NCBI GenBank assembly: GCA_020628865.1
Contig: JAHDEJ010000001.1
Location: forward strand, 317,395 to 381,394
Length of the DNA: 64,000 bases
Origin: Acidimicrobiales bacterium
Lineage (GTDB): Bacteria; Actinomycetota; Acidimicrobiia; Acidimicrobiales; SHLQ01
Direction of reading: 5' to 3'
A program made the translations under genes and the position numbers. Below the pieces are notes generated by a model that was given only the letters and a program-made list of their open reading frames with translations, had not been told where the DNA came from and made no database searches. Shown in pieces: positions 16,431 through 26,357 of the stretch; the first letter of the stretch is position 1, and each line of letters begins with the position of its first letter.

Positions 16431-17180
16431 CTACTCGAAGGTGAAACCCTGACCCTCGAGAAACCCGCGCATGTGCGGGCGGCTCTCCTTGCCCAACAGC
16501 GCAGACATGTCGGCGCTCCAGACTCGATCGACCTTCCCGCCGGTGCGGGCGAGGTAGTACTCGCGCATCTGCTCGTCGTAGGCCCGGATTCCGTCCTGGT
16601 CGGCGGACTCGTCGTAGCGCTCCTCCTTGAGCGTGACGGAGAGCGGCAGACGTGGCTTGAGCTCCGGGTCCTGATCCGGGTGGCCGAGGCAGAGGCCGAA
16701 CAGCGGAAACACCTGGTCCGGAAGCTCGAGGAGTTCGGCGACCTGCTGCGGGTCGTTTCGGATGCCACCGATGTAGCAGATGCCGAGGCCCTGGGCTTCC
16801 GCCGCAACGACCGCGTTCTGCGCCGCCAGCGCGCAGTCGACTGTTGCGATCACGAAGTGCTCGGTCATCCCGGCGTGGAAGTCGCCACCGCCCATCTCGC
16901 AGGCGACTGCGGAGCGGTGGAGATCGGCGCACCACACGAAGAACGCCGCCGCCGTCTCGACGTAGGTCTGACCGCCGGCGAGGGCGGCGATCGCTGCGCG
17001 GGTCTCCGGGTTGCGGACGCGGATGACGGTCGTGCCCTGCAGGTTGCTCGACGTGGCGGCGGCCATGCCGGCTCCGACGATCGCTTCGACCGTCTCGTCG
17101 TCGATCGGTTCGTCGGTGAACTTTCGAATGGAGCGGTGCCCCATGAGCAGGTCGAGTACGTCGGTTCCAAGCGTCGTCAT
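16431..17180 (-). CDS. Nitroreductase family NAD(P)H:FMN oxidoreductase
   Basis: A 249-aa flavoprotein. The FMN-binding MGHRSIRKFTDEPIDDE at the N-terminus, SSNLQGTTVIRVRN, and the C-terminal GYIGGIRN/GLCLGHPDQ segments match the NfsA/FRP branch of NADPH-dependent nitroreductases. First gene of an operon whose next gene, 41 bp downstream, is the AhpD-like selenoprotein candidate. This suggests a shared redox or detoxification role (inference). Confidence 0.88.
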   Translation of the reverse strand: MTTLGTDVLDLLMGHRSIRKFTDEPIDDETVEAIVGAGMAAATSSNLQGTTVIRVRNPETRAAIAALAGGQTYVETAAAFFVWCADLHRSAVACEMGGGDFHAGMTEHFVIATVDCALAAQNAVVAAEAQGLGICYIGGIRNDPQQVAELLELPDQVFPLFGLCLGHPDQDPELKPRLPLSVTLKEERYDESADQDGIRAYDEQMREYYLARTGGKVDRVWSADMSALLGKESRPHMRGFLEGQGFTFE

Positions 17181-17239
17181 GACCGGATCCTACGGCTCGG
17201 GCTGGGCCGGAGCGCCGCCATGCGGCAGACTGGCCGAGC

Positions 17240-18112
17240 ATGGCACTCACGAAATTCGAAGCGGTCGACGGATACGGAATGGTGGACGTTGCGAACGCTC
17301 CGCTCGCGATCGGCCCGATTCGGAGCGCGAAGAAAGTGCTGCAGCGGACCACCGGCGACATGATCCGCCACGTGACGTACGCCCTCGCCGTTCACGGGAT
17401 CGATGGCGCCGGCGCGGCCGCGGCCCTGAACCACGATCGGAGTGGGGCCGACCCGGCCGAGTTCGGGACGTTCGCAGCCGAGCTCGAGACCTGGGCGGCC
17501 ACCGCCAACTTCCGCCCCACCCATGGCATCGGCTTGTCGCCCGAGGAGATCGGCCCGGCCCTGCATCAGACGGCGGCACCGGCCCGGGCGTTGATGGCCG
17601 CAACCGCGGCGGCATGCGTCGGGTCCGCCACGGCAGCGATCGTGGCAAGTTCCGAGGATGAACGAGAGTTGCTGGACGAACTCGCCGGCCGTGGCGTCGA
17701 CGCCACCGTCACCGACGACCTTGCCGCAGCGCTGGCCTCGGATCACGCCGTGGTCTTCGTGCGGAGTAGCGCCGGTGCCCTTCACCACGAAGCGCTGACC
17801 GAGAGCACCCCCGGTCGCGTCATCGGGTTGCAGCCGCTCACGACGACGGCCAGAGGCCTGGCCTTCGCCGGACGCAACAGCACCATCATCGTGCCGGACT
17901 TCATCTCCGCCGGCGGCCTCACCCTTGCTGCCGCCGGCGACGATGCTTCGGCCGAGGACACACTCGATCGCGTTCGAACTGCGACGGCCGCGCTCGTCTC
18001 CGAACTCGAGGGCGAAGGCACCGACATGTTCGTCACCGCGTGCGAGCGCGCCGAAGCCCACCTGCGCACCTGGACGGACGAGCTTCCGTTCGGTCGGCCG
18101 CTGGCCCCCTGA
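17240..18112 (+). CDS. Degenerate Glu/Leu/Phe/Val dehydrogenase-like protein
   Basis: A 290-aa protein. The C-terminal half resembles the NAD domain end of leucine/phenylalanine dehydrogenases (STIIVPDFISAGGLTLAA, then an Arg-Val-containing helix). The N-terminal APLAIGPIRSAKK...TGDMIRHVTYALAVHGIDGAGAAA aligns by eye with GGxR...MTxKxAxxGLxxGGGK, but both catalytic-site lysines are missing. It may be a non-catalytic paralogue. It precedes the FrhB-family gene by 17 bp with a clear GAGAGGAA ribosome site between, so the pair is probably one operon. This assignment is by eye and tentative. Confidence 0.55.
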   Translation: MALTKFEAVDGYGMVDVANAPLAIGPIRSAKKVLQRTTGDMIRHVTYALAVHGIDGAGAAAALNHDRSGADPAEFGTFAAELETWAATANFRPTHGIGLSPEEIGPALHQTAAPARALMAATAAACVGSATAAIVASSEDERELLDELAGRGVDATVTDDLAAALASDHAVVFVRSSAGALHHEALTESTPGRVIGLQPLTTTARGLAFAGRNSTIIVPDFISAGGLTLAAAGDDASAEDTLDRVRTATAALVSELEGEGTDMFVTACERAEAHLRTWTDELPFGRPLAP

Positions 18113-18129
18113 CCCACCGAGAGGAATCC

Positions 18130-19290
18130 ATGACCGACACGGCTCCCGCTGCTCCGCCCAAGAAGGAACGCTGGCGTTTCCAGTGGAAGGAGCTCTACGA
18201 GGAGGTGATCACGAGCGGGCTGTGCACCGGGTGCGCTGGCTGCGTGATCGCGTGTCCCCACGATGTGATCGGGTACAAGCATGAGCCCGGCGCGTACACA
18301 CCGTTCCATCTCGAGGAGGAACTCGGCGAAGCGAACTGTGGTCACGGGGAGAAGGGCTGCACGAGCTGCACCCGCGCCTGCCCCCGGTTCGGCTCATGGG
18401 AGACCGAGGCAGACATGCATCTGCATGGGCGAACCCGGGAGGCCGACGAGATGTCCGGCATCTACTCGGACATCCTGTTGGTCCGGGCCAGCGAGGACTA
18501 CGTCTACGACATCGGCCAGGACGGCGGCCTCGTGTCGGCCATGTTGATCTGGCTTCTCGAGAACGACGTGATCGATGGTGCGTTGACCAGCGGCGTCGAG
18601 AGCCTCCCCGATGGATCGCCGGGCTGGAAGGCCACACCGATGGTGGCGACCAACCGCGAGGAGGTGCTGCGCGGTGCCGGAAGCCGGTACACGTACAGCG
18701 CGAACACGATCGCCTACGACGAAGCCAAGGACAAGGGGCTCGATCGACTCGCCCTCGTCGGCATGAGCTGTCAGACCTCGATCGCCCCGGTCATGTGGCA
18801 TCGACGGGTCGGCAAGGTGTCGAAACCGATCAAGCTGAACATCGGCCTGCTGTGTTCCAAGAGCTTCGACGATTCGATGTTCGACGAGCTGTTCGGCGTG
18901 AAGTACGGCCTCCGCAAGGAGGACATCGCAAAGATGAACATCAAGGGCGTCTTCCAGATCTGGATGAAGAACGGCGACTACCACGAGATCAATCTCAAGG
19001 AGTGCCACGCCTGGACCCGCACCGGCTGCAATCACTGTCCGGACTTCGCAGCCGAGCATGCCGACATCAGCACCGGCGGTATCGGGAACGTGACCGACTG
19101 GACCCTGACCATCGTTCGCACCGAGCTCGGCCGTGCCGTGATCAAGGCCATGATCGACGACGGCATGATTGAAACCCGACCCGGCGATGACGATCCGGCA
19201 GCGATCGCGCTGATGCACCGGCTTGCGGCGAACAGCCGCAAGCGGTGGCCCGGCTGGGCGAACGGCGAGGCCGCAGTCGGCGTTTCCTGA
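18130..19290 (+). CDS. Coenzyme F420 hydrogenase/dehydrogenase beta subunit (FrhB/FdhB) family protein
   Basis: A 386-aa iron-sulfur flavoprotein. The N-terminal cluster motif CTGCAGCVIACP and a second Cys group, CGHGEKGCTSCTRACP, are followed by the FrhB N-terminal domain (SGIYSDILLVRASEDYVYDIGQDGGLVSAML) and the C-terminal domain with GMSCQTSIAP and GLLCSKSFD, then CHAWTRTGCNHCPDF. Family members move electrons between F420 and Fe-S partners; actinobacteria make F420. Start at 18130 is preceded by GAGAGGAATCC. Confidence 0.88.
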   Translation: MTDTAPAAPPKKERWRFQWKELYEEVITSGLCTGCAGCVIACPHDVIGYKHEPGAYTPFHLEEELGEANCGHGEKGCTSCTRACPRFGSWETEADMHLHGRTREADEMSGIYSDILLVRASEDYVYDIGQDGGLVSAMLIWLLENDVIDGALTSGVESLPDGSPGWKATPMVATNREEVLRGAGSRYTYSANTIAYDEAKDKGLDRLALVGMSCQTSIAPVMWHRRVGKVSKPIKLNIGLLCSKSFDDSMFDELFGVKYGLRKEDIAKMNIKGVFQIWMKNGDYHEINLKECHAWTRTGCNHCPDFAAEHADISTGGIGNVTDWTLTIVRTELGRAVIKAMIDDGMIETRPGDDDPAAIALMHRLAANSRKRWPGWANGEAAVGVS

Positions 19291-19318
19291 CACCGACGAT
19301 CCCGGCAAAAACGATGAT

Positions 19319-19346
19319 GGCCCCCGCATCCGAAGATGCGGGGGCC
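19319..19346 (-). terminator. Terminator of groL (possibly bidirectional)
   Basis: Perfect 12-bp stem GGCCCCCGCATC/GATGCGGGGGCC with a CGAA loop between the convergent FrhB-like and groL genes. On the minus strand CGTTTTTGCC follows, so it serves groL best. Confidence 0.85.
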
Positions 19347-19360
19347 GTCGACGTTCTGGG

Positions 19361-21013
<1,653 letters not shown>

Positions 21014-22000
21014 CTAGCGAGCGGAGAGGTGATCGGCGACTGCCTCAGCGATGCAGGCCACGGTGTCGTCGAGGGCACGGTCGAGGCCGAACCGTTCCTT
21101 CAGGCTGATGGTCTCGATGCGGACGTCGGCGCCGTCGAACACCTGCCCGGCCACGGCCACGACCGGGACACCCGCGGCCTCGGCCATTCCGAGCACACCG
21201 CCGACGACTTTGCCGTCGAACGATTCTGCATCCACGAAGCCCTCGCCGGTGATCACGAGATCGGTGCCCTCGATCGCGTTGGCGAGGCCGAGCGTTTCCG
21301 CAACGACATCGAAGCCGTCGACGAGTTGCGCACCGACCGTGGCGAGGCCGCCGGCGAGCCCGCCGGCGGCGCCGGAGCGCTCCAATGTGCGAACGTCGAC
21401 GCCTCGCTCGGCCACCCACGTTTCGGCGAGCACGTCGAGGCGGCGGGTGAGCATCTTCACCTGGGCCGGCGAGGCTCCCTTCTGCGGACCGAAGACCTCG
21501 GCGGCGTCGACGAAACTCGTTCGCACGTCGCAGGCCACCCGCAGGTCGATGCCTCGAAGACGTTGCACCGAGCCGATGGCTTCGAGTGCGCCGAGGCCGC
21601 CGTCGGTCGTGGCCGATCCGCCCACCCCGACGATGATCGATTCCGCGCCGGCGTCGATCGCTTCGGCGATGAGTTCCCCGACGCCGCGGGTCGTGGCGGC
21701 GAGTGGGTCGTTGCCGTCGCGCCCGCCGGCGATGACGAGCCCAGAGGCCTGGGCCATCTCGATGACGGCGCGGTCCTGGTCGAGCCGCCACTCCGCCTCG
21801 ACCGGTTCGCCCAGCGGGCCGGTCACGGTCGAGGTGCGATTTGCCCCGCCGAGCGCAGCGAGCGTGCCTTCGCCGCCATCGGCCATCGGCACGGTTGCCG
21901 CCGTGTGCCCGAGCGACTCGGCGGCATCGGCGATGGCGCTGGCCACCTCATGCGCGGTCGCGGTGCCTTTGAACTTGTCGGGTGCCGCGAGGATGCGCAT
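21014..22000 (-). CDS. Glycerate kinase (GlxK/GarK family)
   Basis: A 328-aa kinase. The N-terminal MRILAAPDKFKGTATAHEVA, PMADGGEGTL, the central GVGGSATTDGGLGAL and the C-terminal VITGEGFVDAESFDGKVVGG are the conserved blocks of glycerate 2-kinase. It phosphorylates glycerate to phosphoglycerate at the end of glyoxylate or serine degradation. The start at 22000 gives the standard N-terminus; in-frame starts upstream add only a short unmatched tail. Divergent from otsA across an 80-bp gap. Confidence 0.93.
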   Translation of the reverse strand: MRILAAPDKFKGTATAHEVASAIADAAESLGHTAATVPMADGGEGTLAALGGANRTSTVTGPLGEPVEAEWRLDQDRAVIEMAQASGLVIAGGRDGNDPLAATTRGVGELIAEAIDAGAESIIVGVGGSATTDGGLGALEAIGSVQRLRGIDLRVACDVRTSFVDAAEVFGPQKGASPAQVKMLTRRLDVLAETWVAERGVDVRTLERSGAAGGLAGGLATVGAQLVDGFDVVAETLGLANAIEGTDLVITGEGFVDAESFDGKVVGGVLGMAEAAGVPVVAVAGQVFDGADVRIETISLKERFGLDRALDDTVACIAEAVADHLSAR

Positions 22001-22080
22001 TCCCCATTCTGTGCACATTCCCGGTCCGCCCACACGTCTGTCGTCGAGGTCAGTTCCGTGACGCCGATAGGCTCGGCCCC

Positions 22081-23460
22081 ATGGCGAGACCCTTCGTGCT
22101 GGCGTCCAACCGGGGGCCGGTGTCCTTCTCCTTGGACGACGGCCTTCTCACGAGCCGACGTGGAGCGGGAGGCCTGGTGAGCGGACTCGGCCCGCTCGTG
22201 CGCAACACGGACACGACATGGATCGCCGCAGCGTTGAGCGAAGGTGACCGCCGTGCGGCCGCCGACGGGATGATCGAAGCCGAGGGCTACCGGGTGCGGA
22301 CGCTCGCCATCGACGAGGACGATCTCGAGCTGGCGTACAACACGATTGCGAACGCGACCCTCTGGTACGTGCACCACGGCCTCTACGAGCTCAGCCGCAG
22401 CCCGTCGATCGACATCGACTGGTACGACGCGTGGGCCGCCTATCGGCGCTACAACCGCGCCTTTGCCGAAGCGATCGTGGAAGAGGCGGCAAAGGACGCA
22501 ATCGTCCTGTTGCAGGATCACCACCTCGTTCTTGCTGCGCCGATAATCCGAGACGAACGACCCGACGTGGACGTCGTCCACTTCACGCACACACCGTTCG
22601 CGACGGTGGATCAGCTTCGGGTGCTCCCCGAGCTCGCTCGGACCGAACTCCTGCTCGGATACGCGGCCGCGGGCGCAGCCGGATTCCATGCCGCCCGATG
22701 GTCCGAGGACTACACGAACGCCGGCCGCACGTTCCTCGGGGTTCGCACACAGGGATTCGTCTCTCCCCTCGGGCCCGACCCGGAGGCCATCCGCGCCCTC
22801 GCCCACTCCCCGGAGTGCGACGCCGAACTGGCCGCATTGAACGAGGTCGTCGGCGACCGGATGCTCATCGCCCGGGCGGAACGGCTCGAGCTGTCGAAGA
22901 ACCTGATCCGCGGATTCGAGGCGTACGACCAGCTTCTGGCCATGCGGCCGGATCTGCACGGCCGGGTGGTCTTCGCGGCTGCACTCAACCCGAGCCGCGA
23001 ATCGGTCCCGGACTACATCCGCTATCGGATGGACATGGAAGCGACCATCGACGAGATCAACGCACGTTGGGGAACCGCCGACTGGACCCCCATCCACTAT
23101 CGGGCAGAGAACAACATCCACTTCTCGATGGCGTGCCTGCGTCGGTACGACGCATTGCTCGTGAACCCGATCCGCGACGGCATGAACCTCGTGGCGAAGG
23201 AGGGTCCGCTCGTCAACGAGCGCAACGGGGTCGTGTTGTTGTCACGGGAGGCGGGTGCGTGGGACGAGCTCGCCGGCCTCGTCATCGAGGTCCATCCGTA
23301 CGACATCACCCAAACTGCACAGGCGGCAGCCGACGCGCTCGACATGGATCCAGAACAGCGCTCCGAGATGGCCGCCGACCTCGTCGACGTCGTCGAGAGC
23401 CGGACCCCGCGGGAGTGGCTGAACGATCAGCTGGCAGCCGCAAACGAGCTGCGGGCCTGA
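22081..23460 (+). CDS. otsA: Trehalose-6-phosphate synthase (GT20), OtsA
   Basis: A 459-aa retaining glycosyltransferase that joins glucose from a sugar nucleotide to glucose-6-phosphate. The sequence shows the N-terminal SNRGPVSF, the acceptor/donor-site HHGLYE and QDHHLVLAA, FTHTPF, the ERLELSKNLIRGFEAYDQLL block and the nucleotide-site NPIRDGMNLVAKE. It is shorter and more divergent than enterobacterial OtsA; a glucosylglycerol-phosphate synthase is the main alternative. The otsB-like phosphatase lies convergently 4 bp away, which favours trehalose. Confidence 0.85.
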   Translation: MARPFVLASNRGPVSFSLDDGLLTSRRGAGGLVSGLGPLVRNTDTTWIAAALSEGDRRAAADGMIEAEGYRVRTLAIDEDDLELAYNTIANATLWYVHHGLYELSRSPSIDIDWYDAWAAYRRYNRAFAEAIVEEAAKDAIVLLQDHHLVLAAPIIRDERPDVDVVHFTHTPFATVDQLRVLPELARTELLLGYAAAGAAGFHAARWSEDYTNAGRTFLGVRTQGFVSPLGPDPEAIRALAHSPECDAELAALNEVVGDRMLIARAERLELSKNLIRGFEAYDQLLAMRPDLHGRVVFAAALNPSRESVPDYIRYRMDMEATIDEINARWGTADWTPIHYRAENNIHFSMACLRRYDALLVNPIRDGMNLVAKEGPLVNERNGVVLLSREAGAWDELAGLVIEVHPYDITQTAQAAADALDMDPEQRSEMAADLVDVVESRTPREWLNDQLAAANELRA

Positions 23461-23464
23461 CCGG

Positions 23465-24250
23465 TCACTCGGATCCGATCGTCTCCAGAATCCGATCGAG
23501 CAGAGCGGGGACCGCCTCGGGACCATCGATGGCGTCGGTGGTGACCCGCTCGAGCGAGGGGTCGGTCTCGTCGGATCGCACGAGGATGGCGGCACCCGAC
23601 GTGAGCGCCCCTTCGTCCAACAGTGCCGAGATCAGTTGGAAGGCCGGCCGGTCGCCGACGTCGTCGCCGATGTAGATCGCAGACTCGATGCCTTGCAGCA
23701 TGTCGGCGACGGCGTCGGCCTTACTGCGATGGATCGGCGGGTGCAGCTCGAACGACATCCGGGCGACGCGGGCTTCGAGGCCGATCAGGTCGGCTCGCTC
23801 GAGCACCCACTCCTCCATGCGCTTGGGCAGCTCGGGGTCGGTGCTCCCCCGATGATGGAGCGTGAGCGAGTACTTCTTGTTTTCGACCGCCGCTTCGCCG
23901 AACTCATCGACCGCACGACTGACGGTTGTTCGGATGGCGGGCAGCCAGTCGATCGCCGTGTGATCGACGAGGAGCCGCTTGTGCGCCCAATGCTCGATGC
24001 CGTAGAGGCCGGAGAGTTCGACGCGTTCGGAGAAGAAGCCCTGAAGGAACGAGACGGGCCGCCCCGACACCACGGCCACGCGCCCGAGGCGCTCGGCGAG
24101 CCGGTCGATCCGCTCGGCGATGCCGGGTATGGGAACGACGGAAGCGGGGTCGGGTTGGATCGCCGAGAGTGTGCCGTCGAAGTCGGAGAAGACGGCGACG
24201 GTGGACGGATCCCAGCCGATCTCCGTCAGGAAACGCTCGAAGTTGTGCAC
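23465..24250 (-). CDS. otsB: Trehalose-6-phosphate phosphatase OtsB
   Basis: A 261-aa HAD-superfamily phosphatase. Motif I is DFDGTLSAI (Asp23 nucleophile, Asp25 acid/base), then VVSGRPVSFL, GLYGIEHW, and motif IV YIGDDVGDRPAF. It should remove phosphate from the OtsA product. It starts with GTG and is convergent with otsA, so the two genes are not co-transcribed. Confidence 0.92.
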   Translation of the reverse strand: MHNFERFLTEIGWDPSTVAVFSDFDGTLSAIQPDPASVVPIPGIAERIDRLAERLGRVAVVSGRPVSFLQGFFSERVELSGLYGIEHWAHKRLLVDHTAIDWLPAIRTTVSRAVDEFGEAAVENKKYSLTLHHRGSTDPELPKRMEEWVLERADLIGLEARVARMSFELHPPIHRSKADAVADMLQGIESAIYIGDDVGDRPAFQLISALLDEGALTSGAAILVRSDETDPSLERVTTDAIDGPEAVPALLDRILETIGSE

Positions 24251-24265
24251 GCCGCCGGGTTGGGC

Positions 24266-24937
24266 TCAGCCCACCGGGATGCGGCCGTCGTTGCCAATGA
24301 TGACGACCACATTTGCGGCGGCCAGGCGGCCGTCGTCGATGGCGTTCTGTGCAACCGGGATGTCGGCCGGTGCCGGGAGGACGATTTCGGGAGTGGCGCC
24401 GACGATTCCTGCGATGGCGATGGCGTCAGCCGAGTAGCCCTCTCGGTAGTAGATGACCGAGTCCTGGGTCACGGTGGCGTTGGAGGCTTCGCCGATGTAG
24501 CCGCGGGCCTTCACCTTGTCGGAGATGGCGCCGGCCACACCGCTGCCGCCCGTGCCGTTGGCGGAGAGCACGTTGACCTCTGCCGGCACCCGGGTGTCGC
24601 CGGGATCCGCGGGAACCACTTCGTCCTCGATGTTGGTCACGTCGTCGTCTTCGGTGATGACGGCGTCTTCGGTGCCTTCGGTGCCCTCCGGTTCCTGAAC
24701 GTTGACGGTTCCTTCTCCGGCGTCCTCGGCCTCCGCTTCGCTGTCGTCCGCGCCGGCTTCCTGCTCGGTTCCGTCCGGAGCGGTGACCACCGTGGCCGGA
24801 TCGTCAAGCACGAATGCGAGGAGGACGAGGCCGATGACCACGGCAAGCGCGATCAGCATGGCGCCGCGCGCGGCAGCTCCGCCAGTGGAGCGGGCGAGCG
24901 AGCCGTCGTCGGCTGCGTGGTGTCGACTGCCGGTCAC
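24266..24937 (-). CDS. Single-span membrane protein with C-terminal LytR_C domain
   Basis: A 223-aa protein: a short cytoplasmic N-terminus, one membrane span (about residues 26-46), an acidic Glu/Asp/Thr linker, and a C-terminal LytR_C domain (VNVLSANGTGGSGVAGAISDKVKARGY; VVVIIGNDG). LytR_C domains occur beside LytR-CpsA-Psr cell-wall ligases and alone in actinobacteria. It starts with a GTG overlapping the DUF3263 stop (GTGA). Confidence 0.8.
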   Translation of the reverse strand: MTGSRHHAADDGSLARSTGGAAARGAMLIALAVVIGLVLLAFVLDDPATVVTAPDGTEQEAGADDSEAEAEDAGEGTVNVQEPEGTEGTEDAVITEDDDVTNIEDEVVPADPGDTRVPAEVNVLSANGTGGSGVAGAISDKVKARGYIGEASNATVTQDSVIYYREGYSADAIAIAGIVGATPEIVLPAPADIPVAQNAIDDGRLAAANVVVIIGNDGRIPVG

Positions 24938-25191
24938 CGTGCGGGCGGCTGTTCGATCTGGCGCTCGAAACGAGCACGACGGCGGCGGTCACGGAGACGA
25001 CGGAGGCGACGGATCACGAGAGGATCGTAGGCGTACGCCTCGTCCGAGTCGATCAGATCGGCAAGAAGTTCGTAATAACGCGTGGTCGAGAGTTCGAACC
25101 GCTCGCGGATGATGGATTCCTTCGAAACGCCCTCGGACCACCAGGTGCGCTCGAACTCGATGATTGCTCTGTCTCGATCTGTCAGTGCCAC
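24934..25191 (-). CDS. DUF3263 family protein
   Basis: About 85 aa starting at GTG 25191 (VALTDRDRAIIEFERTWW). The block REFELSTTRYYELLADLID is a helix-turn-helix-like region, and the C-terminus is very Arg-rich (RRLRRLRDRRRRARFER). The family is nearly confined to actinobacteria and uncharacterised. It overlaps the LytR_C gene by 4 bp; the same pair is common in actinobacterial genomes (general knowledge). A longer in-frame start at 25227 is possible but off-family. Confidence 0.8.
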   Translation of the reverse strand: MALTDRDRAIIEFERTWWSEGVSKESIIRERFELSTTRYYELLADLIDSDEAYAYDPLVIRRLRRLRDRRRRARFERQIEQPPAR

Positions 25192-25287
25192 GGCGCCCAG
25201 TGTTGTAGCTGCAAAGACCCAGAGCAAGGACCCCCGCGAGCAATCCGCGGTCGTGATGACGAAGGTCGATGCGGCGCCCGCGCTTCC

Positions 25288-25293
25288 TATACT
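25288..25293 (+). promoter_or_regulatory. Probable -10 box of tRNA-Thr
   Basis: TATACT ends 9 nt before the first base of the tRNA gene, the usual -10 position. No convincing -35 hexamer is seen at 16-18 nt spacing. Confidence 0.5.
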
Positions 25294-25302
25294 GAGCGCT
25301 GC

Positions 25303-25375
25303 GCCGCCTTAGCTCAGCTGGTAGAGCAACGCTCTTGTAAAGCGTAGGTCATCGGTTCGACTCCGATAGGCGGCT
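25303..25375 (+). tRNA. tRNA-Thr (anticodon TGT)
   Basis: 73 nt. The acceptor arms GCCGCCT/AGGCGGC pair over 7 bp, the D arm is GCTC...GAGC, and the anticodon stem encloses CTTGTAA with anticodon TGT. The T arm ATCGG-TTCGACT-CCGAT is perfect. The discriminator base is T, and no CCA is encoded. Confidence 0.97.
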
Positions 25376-25390
25376 CTGATCGCGAGGACT

Positions 25391-25939
25391 TCAGCTCTGG
25401 AGGAGTCCGTCCACGCTGGCCTCGCCCGTGCGGTAGCGGCGGGTGACTTCGGCCTGCAGCGTGTCGATGGCGCCATGCATGTCCCGACGGGACTGCGACA
25501 CCGCATCTTCGAGTTCGTTCAGCGCGATCACGGCGCCGGCGAGATCTTCGTCGGAGAGGTCGGCGACCTGACCGAGCTGATCGGCGCTGATCGCGGCGTC
25601 GAGGCGAGCTTCGAGCTGGCTGGTGACGGCCTGGTCCGGCTCCATGGCCTGCGGCGGTCGCACGTTTCCGGGGCCGCTGTCGGAACGGCTGCCATCGCTG
25701 AGGATGTCGGGCAGCCGGCCGATGAGATCCGACGTGTCGCCGGATGCGCCGCCGTCACGTCGACGCTGCGCTTCGCCGCCCACGATGTCGAGGCGTCCCT
25801 GGATGAGACGGCGGACGTACGAGAGGCTGTTTTCGATCGACTGGCAGCGCGTCCGCATGGCGCGAAGCTCGTCCATGTCACGCTCGCCGAGGTCGGCGGT
25901 GAAGGTCGGGTTGGTGACGAGGTCGATTTCTGGAGTCAC
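25391..25939 (-). CDS. rsiG: RsiG-like c-di-GMP-binding anti-sigma factor
   Basis: A 182-aa protein predicted to form two long helices. The c-di-GMP signature of RsiG, E-x3-S-x2-R-x3-Q-x3-D, is present exactly at E36, S40, R43, Q47, D51. A second copy in the C-terminal helix has E144, S148, R151, H155, D159, with His in place of Gln. In Streptomyces, RsiG with c-di-GMP sequesters sigma WhiG. No whiG gene is in this window. It starts at GTG behind AAGGA. A disordered Gly/Asp/Ser linker separates the helices. Confidence 0.8.
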   Translation of the reverse strand: MTPEIDLVTNPTFTADLGERDMDELRAMRTRCQSIENSLSYVRRLIQGRLDIVGGEAQRRRDGGASGDTSDLIGRLPDILSDGSRSDSGPGNVRPPQAMEPDQAVTSQLEARLDAAISADQLGQVADLSDEDLAGAVIALNELEDAVSQSRRDMHGAIDTLQAEVTRRYRTGEASVDGLLQS

Positions 25940-26001
25940 TGGCAGTCCTTGAAAGTCGTGGCCCGTCGGGCCGTTCCGCGCGGTTGGACCGGCGGCGTGT
26001 T

Positions 26002-26022
26002 CGGCAACCTAGTCGGTTGCCG
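26002..26022 (-). terminator. Hairpin between moaD-like gene and rsiG
   Basis: CGGCAACC/GGTTGCCG 8-bp stem with a TAGTC loop, about 77 nt past the moaD-like stop. No T tract. It could end that transcript or sit in the rsiG leader. Confidence 0.4.
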
Positions 26023-26098
26023 TTGGTGTCGGACGTTCGCCCGACCGTGCCCCTATCGGCAGCGGCAGGCCGGAACGTAGAACTCGCCGTGAGTGGTT

Positions 26099-26335
26099 TC
26101 AGCCACCCGAAACCGGAGGGAGCAGCGCAACTTCGTCCCGGTCGTCCACCGCCATGTCCGGTTCGGCGGCCTCACCGTTCACCCACACCCGACAGATCGG
26201 AACGAGCTCGGCAAAAGCGTCGCCGTACCGTTCCGTGGCGTTCGCGACGACCTCGGCCACAGTCGCCCCCTCGACGGTGTCCCGACCCGTTCCAGCGGCG
26301 ACGCGGACGGTTGCGAACATGCGAAGTGTTGCCAT
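26099..26335 (-). CDS. MoaD/ThiS family ubiquitin-like sulfur carrier
   Basis: A 78-aa beta-grasp protein starting MATLRMFATVRVAAG and ending LLPPVSGG. The C-terminal Gly-Gly is the residue pair that is adenylated and thiocarboxylated in MoaD, ThiS and CysO. It could serve molybdopterin synthesis or another sulfur-transfer reaction; no moaE or thiG is adjacent. Divergent from the histidine phosphatase gene with 22 bp between starts. Confidence 0.82.
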   Translation of the reverse strand: MATLRMFATVRVAAGTGRDTVEGATVAEVVANATERYGDAFAELVPICRVWVNGEAAEPDMAVDDRDEVALLPPVSGG

Positions 26336-26357
26336 GGGGGCAGTGTAGTTTGAGGTC

